This document shows positions 44,333 to 53,415 of a DNA stretch of 64,000 nucleotides, piece by piece. Numbering within the stretch: the first letter of the stretch is position 1; each line of letters begins with the position of its first letter. This DNA is from an uncultured Sphingomonas sp. (GTDB taxonomy: Bacteria > Pseudomonadota > Alphaproteobacteria > Sphingomonadales > Sphingomonadaceae), in the NCBI RefSeq assembly GCF_913777625.1, contig NZ_CAJYTI010000008.1, positions 62,001-126,000 of the forward strand, written 5' to 3'. Under the pieces are notes generated by a model. It made no database searches. It saw only the letters and a list, made by a program, of their open reading frames with translations, and was not told the DNA's origin. The position numbers and the translations under genes were made by a program.

Positions 44333-44667
44333 GCCGCCCGGCGCGCGCTGGCCGTTATACTGCGGCTGCGTCGCAGAAGCGCATGCCTGGTCCCGCGGGT
44401 TCATTGCGGGACAGCAAGTCGTCAATGTTCGTTTTCAGGACGGCCCTGGATGCGCAACGTTCTTGGCTTGGGAACTTGGTGCGATAGGCTGTGGAAATTG
44501 GCCCGGCTGGTTCAGCAGGGGCTAATTTCTACTGGAGTATAGGGAATTGCAGCAAAAAGCTTTCGCAGCATCCGCTTGTTAACCGCTGAGCGCGAAAGTA
44601 TAGCGCCTGCGGGCAATGCGGTCTCCCTGGCGGCGTGCCACCGGGAAGACTGGTGTGGAGAGTGGGA
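44333..44667. other. 335-bp gap upstream of dksA
   Basis: A 7-bp stem GTCCCGC/GCGGGAC (44392-44414) without a T tract lies near its start. No gene or tRNA is seen. The A/T-rich part near 44520-44600 probably holds the dksA promoter, but no clear -35/-10 pair stands out. Confidence 0.5.
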
Positions 44668-45126
44668 ATGGCAACTGTTTTGGGCCGTTTTGAAGAGCAC
44701 CTTCCTCCCGCCGCGAATGACGGCGATGACGGTTATCGGCCGACCGACGACGAACCCTTCATGAATCCCCGGCAACAGGAATATTTCCGTGCCAAGCTGA
44801 ACGCCTGGAAGGACGCGATCTATCGCGAGGCGGCCGGCACCTTGAACCAACTGCAGTCGGAGCCGCTCCGGGAGGCGGATCTCACCGACCGCGCCTCCAG
44901 CGAAACCGACTGGTCGATCGAACTGCGCACGCGCGATCGCCAGCGCAAGTTGATTTCCAAGATCGATGCGGCGCTGCGCCGGATCGATGAGGGGGAATAT
45001 GGCTATTGCGAAGTGACCGGAGAGCCGATTCCGCTTGGTCGCCTCGAGGCGCGTCCGACCGCGACGATGACCGTCGAGGCGCAGGAGCGGCACGAACGGA
45101 ACGAGAAAATCAGCCGGGACGAGTAG
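44668..45126 (+). CDS. dksA: DksA/TraR family transcription factor
   Basis: The 152-residue protein has the DksA coiled coil (about 35-110) and the zinc-finger region GEYGYCEVTGEPIPLGRLEA. Only one of the four zinc Cys remains, as in many alphaproteobacterial DksA proteins that work without zinc. It acts with ppGpp on RNA polymerase through the secondary channel. The ATG after GGAGAGTGGG is chosen. Confidence 0.92.
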   Translation: MATVLGRFEEHLPPAANDGDDGYRPTDDEPFMNPRQQEYFRAKLNAWKDAIYREAAGTLNQLQSEPLREADLTDRASSETDWSIELRTRDRQRKLISKIDAALRRIDEGEYGYCEVTGEPIPLGRLEARPTATMTVEAQERHERNEKISRDE

Positions 45127-45138
45127 AATCTACGTCGT

Positions 45139-45169
45139 AATCCGCTCCGGCAAAATACCGGAGCGGATT
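45139..45169 (+). terminator. Hairpin after dksA, likely terminator
   Basis: AATCCGCTCCGG and CCGGAGCGGATT form a perfect 12-bp stem around CAAAATA just after the dksA stop. There is no long T run, so it may stabilise the 3' end as much as terminate. Confidence 0.75.
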
Positions 45170-45241
45170 CCGGTTAATCCTTTCGTTAAGACTTGTTGGT
45201 CTACTCACCTCTGGGTGCGAATCCGCGTTTGAGAGCCAACA

Positions 45242-45616
45242 ATGGACCAGCAGTCTTATATTCCCGCCAATACCCTGTCCGCCGACGATTTTGCCGGCAA
45301 GCGCAGCGGGGCCCGCGACAGCTTGCTGCTGACCGCGCAACTGCGCGTGGATGGCGCGGACGCAGGCATGGTGCGCGTCCGCAATCTTTCCTCGGGTGGC
45401 CTGATGGCGGAATATACCGCGCCGATCGGGCTGCGCACGCCGGTGGAGATCGAGGTACGCGGCGTCGGCTGGGTGAAGGGCAAGATCGCCTGGGCGGCCG
45501 AGGGCCGGGTAGGGGTGGCCTTTGACAACGAGATCGATCCCAAGCTCGCGCGCAAGCCGGTGGGCGGGGGCACGCAGACGCCGGTCTATGTGAAGCCGAT
45601 CCTTACGCGGCGATGA
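45242..45616 (+). CDS. PilZ domain protein
   Basis: The 124-residue protein is essentially one PilZ domain with the cyclic-di-GMP motifs RSGAR (RxxxR) and NLSSGG (NxSxxG). It should bind cyclic-di-GMP. No fused output domain is present, so it must act on a partner. Confidence 0.9.
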   Translation: MDQQSYIPANTLSADDFAGKRSGARDSLLLTAQLRVDGADAGMVRVRNLSSGGLMAEYTAPIGLRTPVEIEVRGVGWVKGKIAWAAEGRVGVAFDNEIDPKLARKPVGGGTQTPVYVKPILTRR

Positions 45617-45797
45617 TGCTGCGTTAACAAAGTCTGGAATTTCGGTGGGCTCGGCCAGGCGTCGGGCCCTTTGCCGTTCGGCCCGCATCGCCCCGGTGGT
45701 CATCTCTGGACGATGCACAGCTATACGGATCGGGGCCCGTGGGGATCGATTCATCCCACGGGCCAAGACCATGGTAAATAAACTGTGGATGATTTGG

Positions 45798-45950
45798 CTA
45801 GCGCGCCATCTCTTCCTTGACGCGCAGCTTCTGTTTCTTCAGTTCGGCAATCAGCAAATGATCGGGGAGGGGGCGCTGCGTTTCGGTGGCGATTCGCTTG
45901 TCCAGCTGCGAATGCTTGGCCGTAAGTGCCGAAAGATGCGCGGTATGCAT
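45798..45950 (-). CDS. DUF465/YdcH family protein, 50 residues
   Basis: An AGGAGGA site precedes the ATG. The product starts MHTAHLSALTAKHSQLD, contains LLIAELKKQKLRVKEE and ends EMAR, the DUF465 helical hairpin. Function unknown. A second DUF465 gene lies divergent at 46112. Confidence 0.85.
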   Translation of the reverse strand: MHTAHLSALTAKHSQLDKRIATETQRPLPDHLLIAELKKQKLRVKEEMAR

Positions 45951-46111
45951 GAAGCAGTCCTCCTACAAACAGGTCCGAGGGGTCCTAACTACATCACGAT
46001 TCGCGCTGCTTGTCGCGTGCAGAATCATCACTGATCGACAGATGGCGGAAAAGTCGCGATGGTTCGTGCCGAGGGCATTCGCTCAGGCGAATCGGGCGTA
46101 CGGGGGCGTAG

Positions 46112-46309
46112 ATGGACGACAGCGAGATTCGGCGGCGACTGGAAGCGTTGCGCGCCGAGCATCGCGATCTCGACGCGGCGATCGCCGCGCTGGTCGGCAG
46201 CGGGACGCGCGACCAGCTGCAGGTTGCCCGGCTGAAGAAGCGCAAGCTCAAGCTGCGCGACGAGATTTCGCTATGCGAGGATCAGCTTATTCCGGACATC
46301 ATCGCGTGA
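46112..46309 (+). CDS. DUF465/YdcH family protein, 65 residues
   Basis: The product starts MDDSEIRRRLEALRAEHRDL and has the conserved VARLKKRKLKLRDEIS. It is a predicted two-helix protein. It is divergent from the related gene at 45798-45950 and 73 bp upstream of the DUF1465 gene. Confidence 0.85.
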   Translation: MDDSEIRRRLEALRAEHRDLDAAIAALVGSGTRDQLQVARLKKRKLKLRDEISLCEDQLIPDIIA

Positions 46310-46382
46310 CCGTTCCGGCCTGGCGCAACGCCGCTGATTTTGACCGTTTCGTTCCGGGCTCGGCTATGGCACGGCTAGGGGC

Positions 46383-46841
46383 ATGAAGGGGCAGCAAACC
46401 GCCACGATCCATCGGCGACTGGTCGACTCGCTCTATGTCGAAGCGATGGTGCTGGCCGATGAAGCGCGGGGCTATTTCGACCAGCTCGGGCGCGACGAGC
46501 GCGAGACGCTGGACGCGCTGAACCGCGTTGCCTTTTCCTGTGAGTCGCTGAAGGTCACGACGCGCCTGATGCACGTCATCGCCTGGCTGCTCACCCAGCG
46601 CGCGGTGGATGCGGGCGAGCTAGCGCTGGACGAGGCGCGCACGCCCGCGCGGCGGCTGGGGCCGGCGCCCGAATCCGATGCGGCGCTGCTTGCCGAGATG
46701 CCCGAGCAAGCGGCCGGGATCGTCCGTTCGAGCATGGAACTGTATCGCCGCGTCGCTCGGCTCGACTCGTCGCTGGACGTGCCGGTGGCGGTGCCCAGCC
46801 CGGCACGTCGGATGCTCGATCGGCTCGCCGGCGCCTTTTAA
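46383..46841 (+). CDS. DUF1465 family protein
   Basis: The 152-residue helical protein contains VDSLYVEAMVLADEARGYFD and AFSCESLKVTTRLMHVIAWL, features of DUF1465, a family largely limited to alphaproteobacteria. Function not established. Confidence 0.85.
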   Translation: MKGQQTATIHRRLVDSLYVEAMVLADEARGYFDQLGRDERETLDALNRVAFSCESLKVTTRLMHVIAWLLTQRAVDAGELALDEARTPARRLGPAPESDAALLAEMPEQAAGIVRSSMELYRRVARLDSSLDVPVAVPSPARRMLDRLAGAF

Positions 46842-46844
46842 GCG

Positions 46845-47789
46845 CTAAAGAGCGAGGCGCGCCCGCGCGGCGGCATATTCCTCGCGCATCCGGGCTATTC
46901 GCGTGGCGGCCGGTTCCACCGCATGGACCGCGCCGATGCCCTGACCGGATCCCCAGATATCCTTCCACGCCTTGGCGCCGCCGAAGTTCATCGCACTGGG
47001 ATCGCTCTCGGGCAGATTCTCCGGATCGAGGCCGGCATTGACGATCGACGCACGCAGGTAATTGCCGTGTACGCCGGTGAACAGATTGGAATAGACGATG
47101 TCCTCGGCGTGGCTATCGACGATCGCCTGCTTGTAGGCGGCAATCGCATTGGCCTCGTCGGTGGCGATGAAGGGGGAGCCGATATAGGCTAGGTCGGCGC
47201 CCATCGCCTGGGCCGCCAGGATGGCGCCGCCGGTCGCGATCGACCCCGACAGCGCCACCGGGCCGTCGAACCACGCCCGCACTTCCTGCACCAGCGCGAA
47301 GGGGCTCAGGCGCCCGGCATGGCCTCCGGCGCCGGCTGCGACCAGGATCAGCCCGTCTGCGCCCTTCTCGATCGCCTTGTGGGCGAAGCGGTCGTCGATC
47401 ACGTCATGAAGCGTGATGCCGCCCCAGCCATGCACGGCGTCGTTGAGCTCCGGGCGCGCGCCCAGCGAGGTAATGACGATCGGCACCTTCCACTTCGCAC
47501 AGGTGGCGACGTCTTCCTCGAGCCGCGGATTGGAGCGATGGACGATCTGGTTGACCGCGAACGGCGCGGCGGGCGTGTCCGGGTGGTCGCGATCCCAGGC
47601 GGCCAGTTCCTCGGTGATCTGGTGCAGCCACTCGTCGAGCTGGCTCTGCGGCCGCGCATTGAGCGCCGGGAACGACCCGACAATGCCGGCCTTGCACTGG
47701 GCGATGACCAGTTCGGGGCAGGAGATGATGAACAGCGGCGAGCCGATGACGGGAAGCCGCAGACGATCGAAGAGTGCCGGTAGCGCCAT
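46845..47789 (-). CDS. Nitronate monooxygenase (2-nitropropane dioxygenase family)
   Basis: The 314-residue TIM-barrel flavoenzyme has the FMN and active-site stretches LVAAGAGGHAGRLSP and GSIATGGAILAAQAMGADLA. It oxidises nitronates to carbonyls and nitrite. The GHAG His is the expected catalytic base. Intact, monocistronic. Confidence 0.92.
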   Translation of the reverse strand: MALPALFDRLRLPVIGSPLFIISCPELVIAQCKAGIVGSFPALNARPQSQLDEWLHQITEELAAWDRDHPDTPAAPFAVNQIVHRSNPRLEEDVATCAKWKVPIVITSLGARPELNDAVHGWGGITLHDVIDDRFAHKAIEKGADGLILVAAGAGGHAGRLSPFALVQEVRAWFDGPVALSGSIATGGAILAAQAMGADLAYIGSPFIATDEANAIAAYKQAIVDSHAEDIVYSNLFTGVHGNYLRASIVNAGLDPENLPESDPSAMNFGGAKAWKDIWGSGQGIGAVHAVEPAATRIARMREEYAAARARLAL

Positions 47790-47900
47790 GCTTGAGTGAT
47801 ACCGCAGCTACGAAGCCTGTCTAGGCGGGGCTAGCGGACGTTACGGCATGCGACCATTGCCGGAGTGCCCGCGGCCGAATCAAAGCAAGAATCCCGCGAA

Positions 47901-48425
47901 TCAGTCGATTCGCACCAGTCCTGCGGCATATTCGCGCTGCTTGGCGGCATACAGCGCGGCGCTCGCCCGCAGCATCGCGCGCTGCGCGTCGTCGAGCGGG
48001 CGGACGGCACGCGCAGGGCTGCCGACGATCAGATGGCCGGCGGGAAATTCCTTGCCCTCGGTCACCAGTGCGCCGGCGCCGACGATGCATTCCGGTCCGA
48101 TGACGGCGCGATTGAGCACGATCGCGCCCATGCCGATCAGGCTGCCGTCGCCGATCGTGCAGCCATGCAGTACCGCATGATGGCCGACGGTGACCTCGGT
48201 TCCGATCGTCAGCGGCGCGCCAGGATCGGAATGGAGCAGGGCGCCTTCCTGGATGTTGCTGCGCGCGCCGATTACGATCGGCGTATTGTCCGCGCGCACC
48301 ACGGCACCGAACCAGATGCTGGCCTCGCCGCCCAGTTGTACATCGGCAATCAGCTCGGCGCTGGGCGCCACCCAGGCGGTGTCGGCAATCTGCGGCGCCT
48401 TGCCTCCAAAGGCGTAGAGCGGCAT
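47901..48425 (-). CDS. Gamma carbonic anhydrase family protein
   Basis: The 174-residue left-handed beta-helix protein has the hexapeptide repeats and the zinc His set in EGALLHSDPG, TVGHHAVLHGC. Many bacterial members (YrdA/PaaY type) have low or no carbonic anhydrase activity, so the reaction is uncertain. Confidence 0.9.
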   Translation of the reverse strand: MPLYAFGGKAPQIADTAWVAPSAELIADVQLGGEASIWFGAVVRADNTPIVIGARSNIQEGALLHSDPGAPLTIGTEVTVGHHAVLHGCTIGDGSLIGMGAIVLNRAVIGPECIVGAGALVTEGKEFPAGHLIVGSPARAVRPLDDAQRAMLRASAALYAAKQREYAAGLVRID

Positions 48426-48432
48426 CGCTGGC

Positions 48433-48663
48433 TTAGAGCGCGAAGGTCTCGAAGCCGGCGGGCAGCGGCATGCGCAGCCCCAGCGCGAGTGCCAGGGCGA
48501 CGGCGCCCAGCAGCAAGGCAAGCGTGGACGACAGCGAGAAGAGTCCCCAGCCGACCAAGGTCACCATCGGCGCATCGGCGCGTTGTTCGCGGCGGTTGCG
48601 CTGCATCGTCAGCAGCACGAAACCGGAAGCCATTGCATACACGAAAACGAAGAATTCTGCCAT
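48433..48663 (-). CDS. Small two-helix membrane protein of unknown function
   Basis: The 76-residue protein has helices at about 3-19 (EFFVFVYAMASGFVLLTM) and 35-62 (GWGLFSLSSTLALLLGAVAL). It starts at MAEFFVF. It lies directly upstream of the carbonic anhydrase gene and is probably co-transcribed. No family recognised. Confidence 0.68.
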   Translation of the reverse strand: MAEFFVFVYAMASGFVLLTMQRNRREQRADAPMVTLVGWGLFSLSSTLALLLGAVALALALGLRMPLPAGFETFAL

Positions 48664-48792
48664 GTTCACGACCCCGATCGCTTCCACGCTTTCGGCTCTA
48701 AGCCTTTCAGCTTTCGGCAGCAATGCAGGGGAAATGCGGATCGCCGCGTTGCAGCACGCGTTTATCGCACGGGGCCGGGAACCTTTTGGCGG

Positions 48793-50253
48793 CTAGAGCG
48801 TGACCCCGCGCTTCCAGATGGCGATTTCCCGCTCGCCGTTGCGTTCGGCCGCCGTCGCCGTGCCGGAGGCGATGGCGGCGATTCGCTCGAGGAGCGCCGC
48901 TGCTGCATCGTCCATGCCTTCTGCCAGCACCTGTCCTGCATCGAAATCGATCCAGCCCGGCTTGCGCGCAGCGAGATCGCTGTTGGAGGCGATCTTCACT
49001 GTCGGAACGGGGAAGCCGAGCGGCGTGCCGCGACCGGTGGTGAACAGGATCACGGTCGCTCCGGCGGCGGCGAGTGCGGTCGACGAGACCGCGTCGTTGC
49101 CCGGTGCCTCGAGCAGGGTCAGCCCGCGCCGCTGCACTTGTCCGCCATAGCCGAGCACGTCCGTGACCGTGGCGTGGCCCGCCTTCTGCACCGCGCCCAG
49201 CGACTTCTCCTCCAGCGTGGTAATGCCGCCGGCGAGGTTGCCGGGCGAGGGGTTCTCGGAAACCGGCTCGCCGTGGCGGGTGAAATAGGCCTTGAAGCCG
49301 TTCACCAGGGCAACGATGCGGTCGAACACCGCTTCGTCGGCTGCGCGCGCCATCAGCAGTTGCTCGGCGCCGAAAATTTCCGGGATTTCGGTAAGGATGG
49401 CAGTGCCGCCTGCCGCGGTCACTGCGTCGCTCATTCGTCCAACCAGGGGGTTGGCCGTCAATCCTGAGAATCCGTCTGAGCCGCCGCACTTTACCCCAAG
49501 AACGAGTTCGGACAAGCGTTCCGGCGTTCGCACGAAATGTTCAGCTTCGGCAACAAGTTCTTCTACGAGCGCAATTCCTTCCTCGATCTCGTCCCCCGCC
49601 GCCTGGGCGCCGATGGTCCGCAGATTGGGGTGCGAAACACCCTCGAGCATGCCTCGCATCTGGTTGGATTCGCAACCAAGTCCAACCAGCAGGACGCCGC
49701 CTGCATTGGGGTGGTTGGCCAGCGCCGTGAGGATGGCGCGGGTGCCTTCCAGATCGTCGCCCAGTTGCGAGCAGCCGAACGGATGGGCGAAGGCATGGAT
49801 GCCATCCACCCGGCCGGCGAAGCGCTGGCCCGCCTGCGCCGCGATCTTCTCCGCCGTGCGCCCGACACAACCGACCGTCGGCAGGATCCAGATCTCGTTG
49901 CGGGTGCCGACCCGGCCGTTGGCGCGCCGATAGCCCAGGAAGCCGGGGGCGTCCGCGCCAGCCTCCGCTTCCAGCGCGGGCCGATAGGCGTAGCTACCGC
50001 TGGTCTCCAGTGCCGTGGCGACATTGTGCGTGTGGACATGGTCGCCGGCAGCGATTGGCTGGGTCGCGCGGCCAATCGGGAAGCCGAACTTGTGGACCGG
50101 CGCACCGACGTCGATCGTGCGCAACGCCACCTTGTGGCCCTTGGGGATCGGCTCTGTGACGGTGACGCCGAGCGCCGTCTCGCCTGCGGCCACGTCGCGC
50201 AGCGCGGTGGCGACCGGGTCGCGTGGATCGATCTGGAACAGGGCTGGGGTCAT
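48793..50253 (-). CDS. UxaA family hydrolyase (altronate dehydratase type)
   Basis: The 486-residue protein has an N-terminal SAF domain (GHKVALRTIDVGAPVHKFG) and a large catalytic part with GYRRANGRVGTRNEIWILPT and LGLGCESNQ-like segments. UxaA dehydrates altronate to 2-keto-3-deoxygluconate; galactarate dehydratase is the alternative. No other uronate genes are adjacent, so the substrate is open. Confidence 0.88.
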   Translation of the reverse strand: MTPALFQIDPRDPVATALRDVAAGETALGVTVTEPIPKGHKVALRTIDVGAPVHKFGFPIGRATQPIAAGDHVHTHNVATALETSGSYAYRPALEAEAGADAPGFLGYRRANGRVGTRNEIWILPTVGCVGRTAEKIAAQAGQRFAGRVDGIHAFAHPFGCSQLGDDLEGTRAILTALANHPNAGGVLLVGLGCESNQMRGMLEGVSHPNLRTIGAQAAGDEIEEGIALVEELVAEAEHFVRTPERLSELVLGVKCGGSDGFSGLTANPLVGRMSDAVTAAGGTAILTEIPEIFGAEQLLMARAADEAVFDRIVALVNGFKAYFTRHGEPVSENPSPGNLAGGITTLEEKSLGAVQKAGHATVTDVLGYGGQVQRRGLTLLEAPGNDAVSSTALAAAGATVILFTTGRGTPLGFPVPTVKIASNSDLAARKPGWIDFDAGQVLAEGMDDAAAALLERIAAIASGTATAAERNGEREIAIWKRGVTL

Positions 50254-50394
50254 GGGCACCGATATAGGTTAGCGGCAGAGAAGGCGGAAGCGCCTGGCGG
50301 CAGGTACGGTGCGGCAGAGGTAACCGGTGTCGCCGCCGGTGCAAGCGGAAAGCGCCTGCTTTCGTAACCGGGTGCGCAAGGCTAGGGATCCGCG

Positions 50395-51786
50395 ATGCCG
50401 TTTCTTCGCTGCCTCGTCCTGCTGCCGCTCTTGATCCTGAGCACCCCCGTGTCGGCGCAAACCGGCCTTCAGGCAGAGGTGGAGACGCTGCTGGCACAGG
50501 CAGGGTCGGGCACGCGATTCGGCCTGCTGGTCGTCGACTCGGCGGGGCGCGAGATCGTCGCGATCCATCCCGATGAGCGGTTTCAGCCAGCCTCCACGAC
50601 CAAGCTGGTCACGACAGCCGCGGCCTTCGCGTTGCTCCCCGTGAACGATCCCGATGCGAGCGGTGGCGCGGTCGTGCGGCTCGAAGGTCAGGACGTGGTG
50701 CTGGAAGGACATGGCGATGCCCGGCTGTCGAGCGCTGTCGACTGCACGGTCGATTGCCTGGCCACCCTGGCGGACGCGGTGGCACAGCGGACGCGCACGG
50801 TGGGGGACGTGATCGGCGACGACCGCGCGTTTCTGGACCTGCGCTGGAGCCCCGGGATGGGCTGGAACAACATCGGCACGCGATCAGGCGCAGCGGTTTC
50901 GGCGCTGACGCTGGACGACAACCAGGCCGTGGTGCGCATCGCACCCGGCGATATCGGTGCCACGCTCCGGGTCGAGGCACCCGGGCTCTTCGCGCTCGAC
51001 AATCGCACGGCGACGGTGGCGCAAGGCGCGGCATCCGTCGTGCTGGATCGCCGGCCATTCGATCGCACCCTCCATCTTCGCGGCGCCATGCCGCTGGGCG
51101 GGGCGGTTGTCCTGCGGAGCGTCGGCCTGGACGATCCTGCGGAAGGGGCTGCCTGGCGCTTCCGGACGATGCTCGAGGCGCGCGGCGTGCAGGTACGCGG
51201 CACGGTGCGGGTCCGGCATCGCAGCGATGCAGGGGAGCCGGCAGAGGGGGCGGGCGTCGTCATCGCCCGCCTCACTCCGCCGCCGCTCGCGGAAGACGTG
51301 CGGCATACCAACAAGACCAGCGACAACCTTCACGCCGAATTGCTGCTGCGCCGGCTGGGCAAGGGCGACATCGAGTCGGGCGAGAAGGTGGTTTCCGCGC
51401 TGCTCGTCCAGGCCGGCGTGCCGCGCTGGAGCTACAGCTTCGCCGACGGCTCCGGCATGTCGACCTATAATCGGGTCACCCCGCGCGCCATGGTGACGTT
51501 CCTGCGCTGGGCCTCGGGCCAGCCCTGGGGCGCCGCCTGGTGGGCAACGCTGCCGGTGGGCGGCGTGGATGGCACGCTCTCGCGCCGTTTTCGCGACGGC
51601 CCGCTGGCCGGGCGGCTGACGGCCAAAACCGGAACGCTGGCCGGCACCCACGCCCTTGCCGGCACGCTGCAGGCGGCAAGCGGCGCGGTGCTGACCTTCG
51701 CCTTTTTCGCGGGCGACGCTCCTGCCGAAGCGCGACCGGTGCCCGTAATGGACGCCGCCCTGGCGCTGCTCGCCGCGCGCAATTGA
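50395..51786 (+). CDS. dacB: D-Ala-D-Ala carboxypeptidase/endopeptidase, PBP4 (DacB) type
   Basis: The 463-residue protein has a signal peptide (to about VSAQ) and the three penicillin-binding motifs: STTK near residue 65, SDN near 305 and KTGT near 414. The inserted domains and spacing match peptidase family S13. It trims peptidoglycan peptides in the periplasm. Confidence 0.92.
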   Translation: MPFLRCLVLLPLLILSTPVSAQTGLQAEVETLLAQAGSGTRFGLLVVDSAGREIVAIHPDERFQPASTTKLVTTAAAFALLPVNDPDASGGAVVRLEGQDVVLEGHGDARLSSAVDCTVDCLATLADAVAQRTRTVGDVIGDDRAFLDLRWSPGMGWNNIGTRSGAAVSALTLDDNQAVVRIAPGDIGATLRVEAPGLFALDNRTATVAQGAASVVLDRRPFDRTLHLRGAMPLGGAVVLRSVGLDDPAEGAAWRFRTMLEARGVQVRGTVRVRHRSDAGEPAEGAGVVIARLTPPPLAEDVRHTNKTSDNLHAELLLRRLGKGDIESGEKVVSALLVQAGVPRWSYSFADGSGMSTYNRVTPRAMVTFLRWASGQPWGAAWWATLPVGGVDGTLSRRFRDGPLAGRLTAKTGTLAGTHALAGTLQAASGAVLTFAFFAGDAPAEARPVPVMDAALALLAARN

Positions 51787-51894
51787 GCGCGCCTCGTAGT
51801 TTTCCGGAGCGGTAACTTGCACACGCTTGTGTTTCCAGCCTGTTAAGGCATTCGGGCGCAGAGGGCTGGGGAGCCTTTGGGGGAGTTGGATCGC

Positions 51895-52821
51895 GTGAAG
51901 GCACCGCCGCCGCAGTCGGCCTTGATCAAGGCGATGATGCGCAGTTTTCGATGGACGATGTGGTTAGATCGCCGCCAGGCGTGGCTGGCGGTGAGCATCG
52001 CCTTTGCCGCCGCCGTGTGCGCCGATTGGCTCACAGGGCCTTCGGTATCGCTCACCATCGGCTACCTCTTCGTCGATTGCCTCGCCGCCTGGACGCTGCG
52101 CGAACGCGTCGGCGTCGCGATCGTGCTCGGCTCGGTGGCGATCGGATCGTGGATCAACGGCTTCGGCTATATTCCGGCGGTCGACCAGACCGGCCTGACG
52201 GCCGCGATTGCCATCTGGAACACGGCGACGCGCGCGGCCAGCGCGATCATGATCGTGCTGATGGTGGCGACCTTGCGCCATACGATCGACAGCGAACGCT
52301 GGCGCGCCTCCACCGACTATCTCACGCGCTCCCTGAACGGGGGCGCGTTCCGCAGCCAGATCGAGCGGGTTGCCCGCAGCCGGCGGCGGCAGGGCGCCGC
52401 GCTGCTGCTACTGTACATGGATCTGGATGGCTTCAAGGCGGTCAACGATCGGCATGGCCATGCGGCAGGCGACGCGGTGCTGCGCCGCTTCGCGGACGAA
52501 GCGCGCGCCCGGATGCGGGCCGACGATCTGTTTGCCCGCCTAGGCGGCGACGAATTCTGTGCGTTGCTCGCGATCGAACCCGACGCATTGCCCGAACAGG
52601 TGGCCGAGAGCCTCCATGCCCGGCTGAGCGAGGCGTTGCGCGCCACCGGCCATGCGGTAACCTGCAGCATGGGCGCGGTGGTGGTCGATGCCGCTGCGGC
52701 CTACGATACCGAGCGCCTGCTCAAGCTGGCCGATGAGGCGATGCTGGAGGTGAAGCGCAGCGGCAAGAACGCCATCCGGATCGCGTTCGACATTCGCTCC
52801 GATCATCGGCGTGCCGCATGA
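51895..52821 (+). CDS. Membrane diguanylate cyclase (GGDEF)
   Basis: An N-terminal membrane domain of about five helices (residues 20-135) leads to a GGDEF domain with LYMDLDGFKAVND, RLGGDEFCALL and an RxxD inhibition site (RADD) five residues before it. It should make cyclic-di-GMP. GTG at 51895 after GGGGGAG is preferred; a TTG at 51877 or ATG at 51952 are possible. It overlaps the GAF gene by four bases. Confidence 0.87.
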   Translation: MKAPPPQSALIKAMMRSFRWTMWLDRRQAWLAVSIAFAAAVCADWLTGPSVSLTIGYLFVDCLAAWTLRERVGVAIVLGSVAIGSWINGFGYIPAVDQTGLTAAIAIWNTATRAASAIMIVLMVATLRHTIDSERWRASTDYLTRSLNGGAFRSQIERVARSRRRQGAALLLLYMDLDGFKAVNDRHGHAAGDAVLRRFADEARARMRADDLFARLGGDEFCALLAIEPDALPEQVAESLHARLSEALRATGHAVTCSMGAVVVDAAAAYDTERLLKLADEAMLEVKRSGKNAIRIAFDIRSDHRRAA

Positions 52822-53330
52822 GCCTGCACTTCTTCTCCGCCGCCTTCCGGCCGGCTGACGAGGCCGAACGCCAGCAGGCGGTGCGGGGTATCGCGCCCAT
52901 TGCTGCGGACGACGCGGCGCTCCGCGACGTTCTCGAGGAGACGTGCCGGATATTGCGGACGCCGATCGCGATGCTGACGCTTACGGACGGCGACGTGCAG
53001 CGCATGGTGGGGGTCGTCGGCATGCCGGCGATCGAGGTGCCGCGCGCGATCGCATTCTGCTCGCATACCATCGCTACCACCGAGGGGCTGTTGACCATTC
53101 CCGACCTGCGGGCGGATCCGCGCTTCGCCGCCAACCCGTTGGTGTGCGGCGGGCCACGCGCGCGACACTATACCGGCGTGGCGGTGCGGATCGGGCCGTT
53201 CCCGGTCGGCGCGCTCTGCGGGATCGACACCCGGCCGCATGGTCCGGCGTCGTTCCGCCAGCGTGCAGACCTTCGCCGGCTGGCGGAGCTTGCCGCCCGG
53301 CGCCTGCGTGCGGACGCGCCGCCCAACTGA
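52818..53330 (+). CDS. GAF domain protein
   Basis: The 170-residue protein is a single GAF domain (AMLTLTDGDVQRMVGVVGMP, AFCSHTIATTEGLLTIPDLR). This form is common at the N-terminus of sensor kinases but here stands alone. The ATGA overlap with the diguanylate cyclase gene suggests that it senses for that enzyme; ligand unknown. Confidence 0.87.
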   Translation: MSLHFFSAAFRPADEAERQQAVRGIAPIAADDAALRDVLEETCRILRTPIAMLTLTDGDVQRMVGVVGMPAIEVPRAIAFCSHTIATTEGLLTIPDLRADPRFAANPLVCGGPRARHYTGVAVRIGPFPVGALCGIDTRPHGPASFRQRADLRRLAELAARRLRADAPPN

Positions 53331-53415
53331 CGGGTTTCCCTTTCCCCGCACGGACTTGCTTGGAATGTACGGCCCCGCCCGCTAGGCGACAGCAGCACGG
53401 CAACGGGAGACCTGC

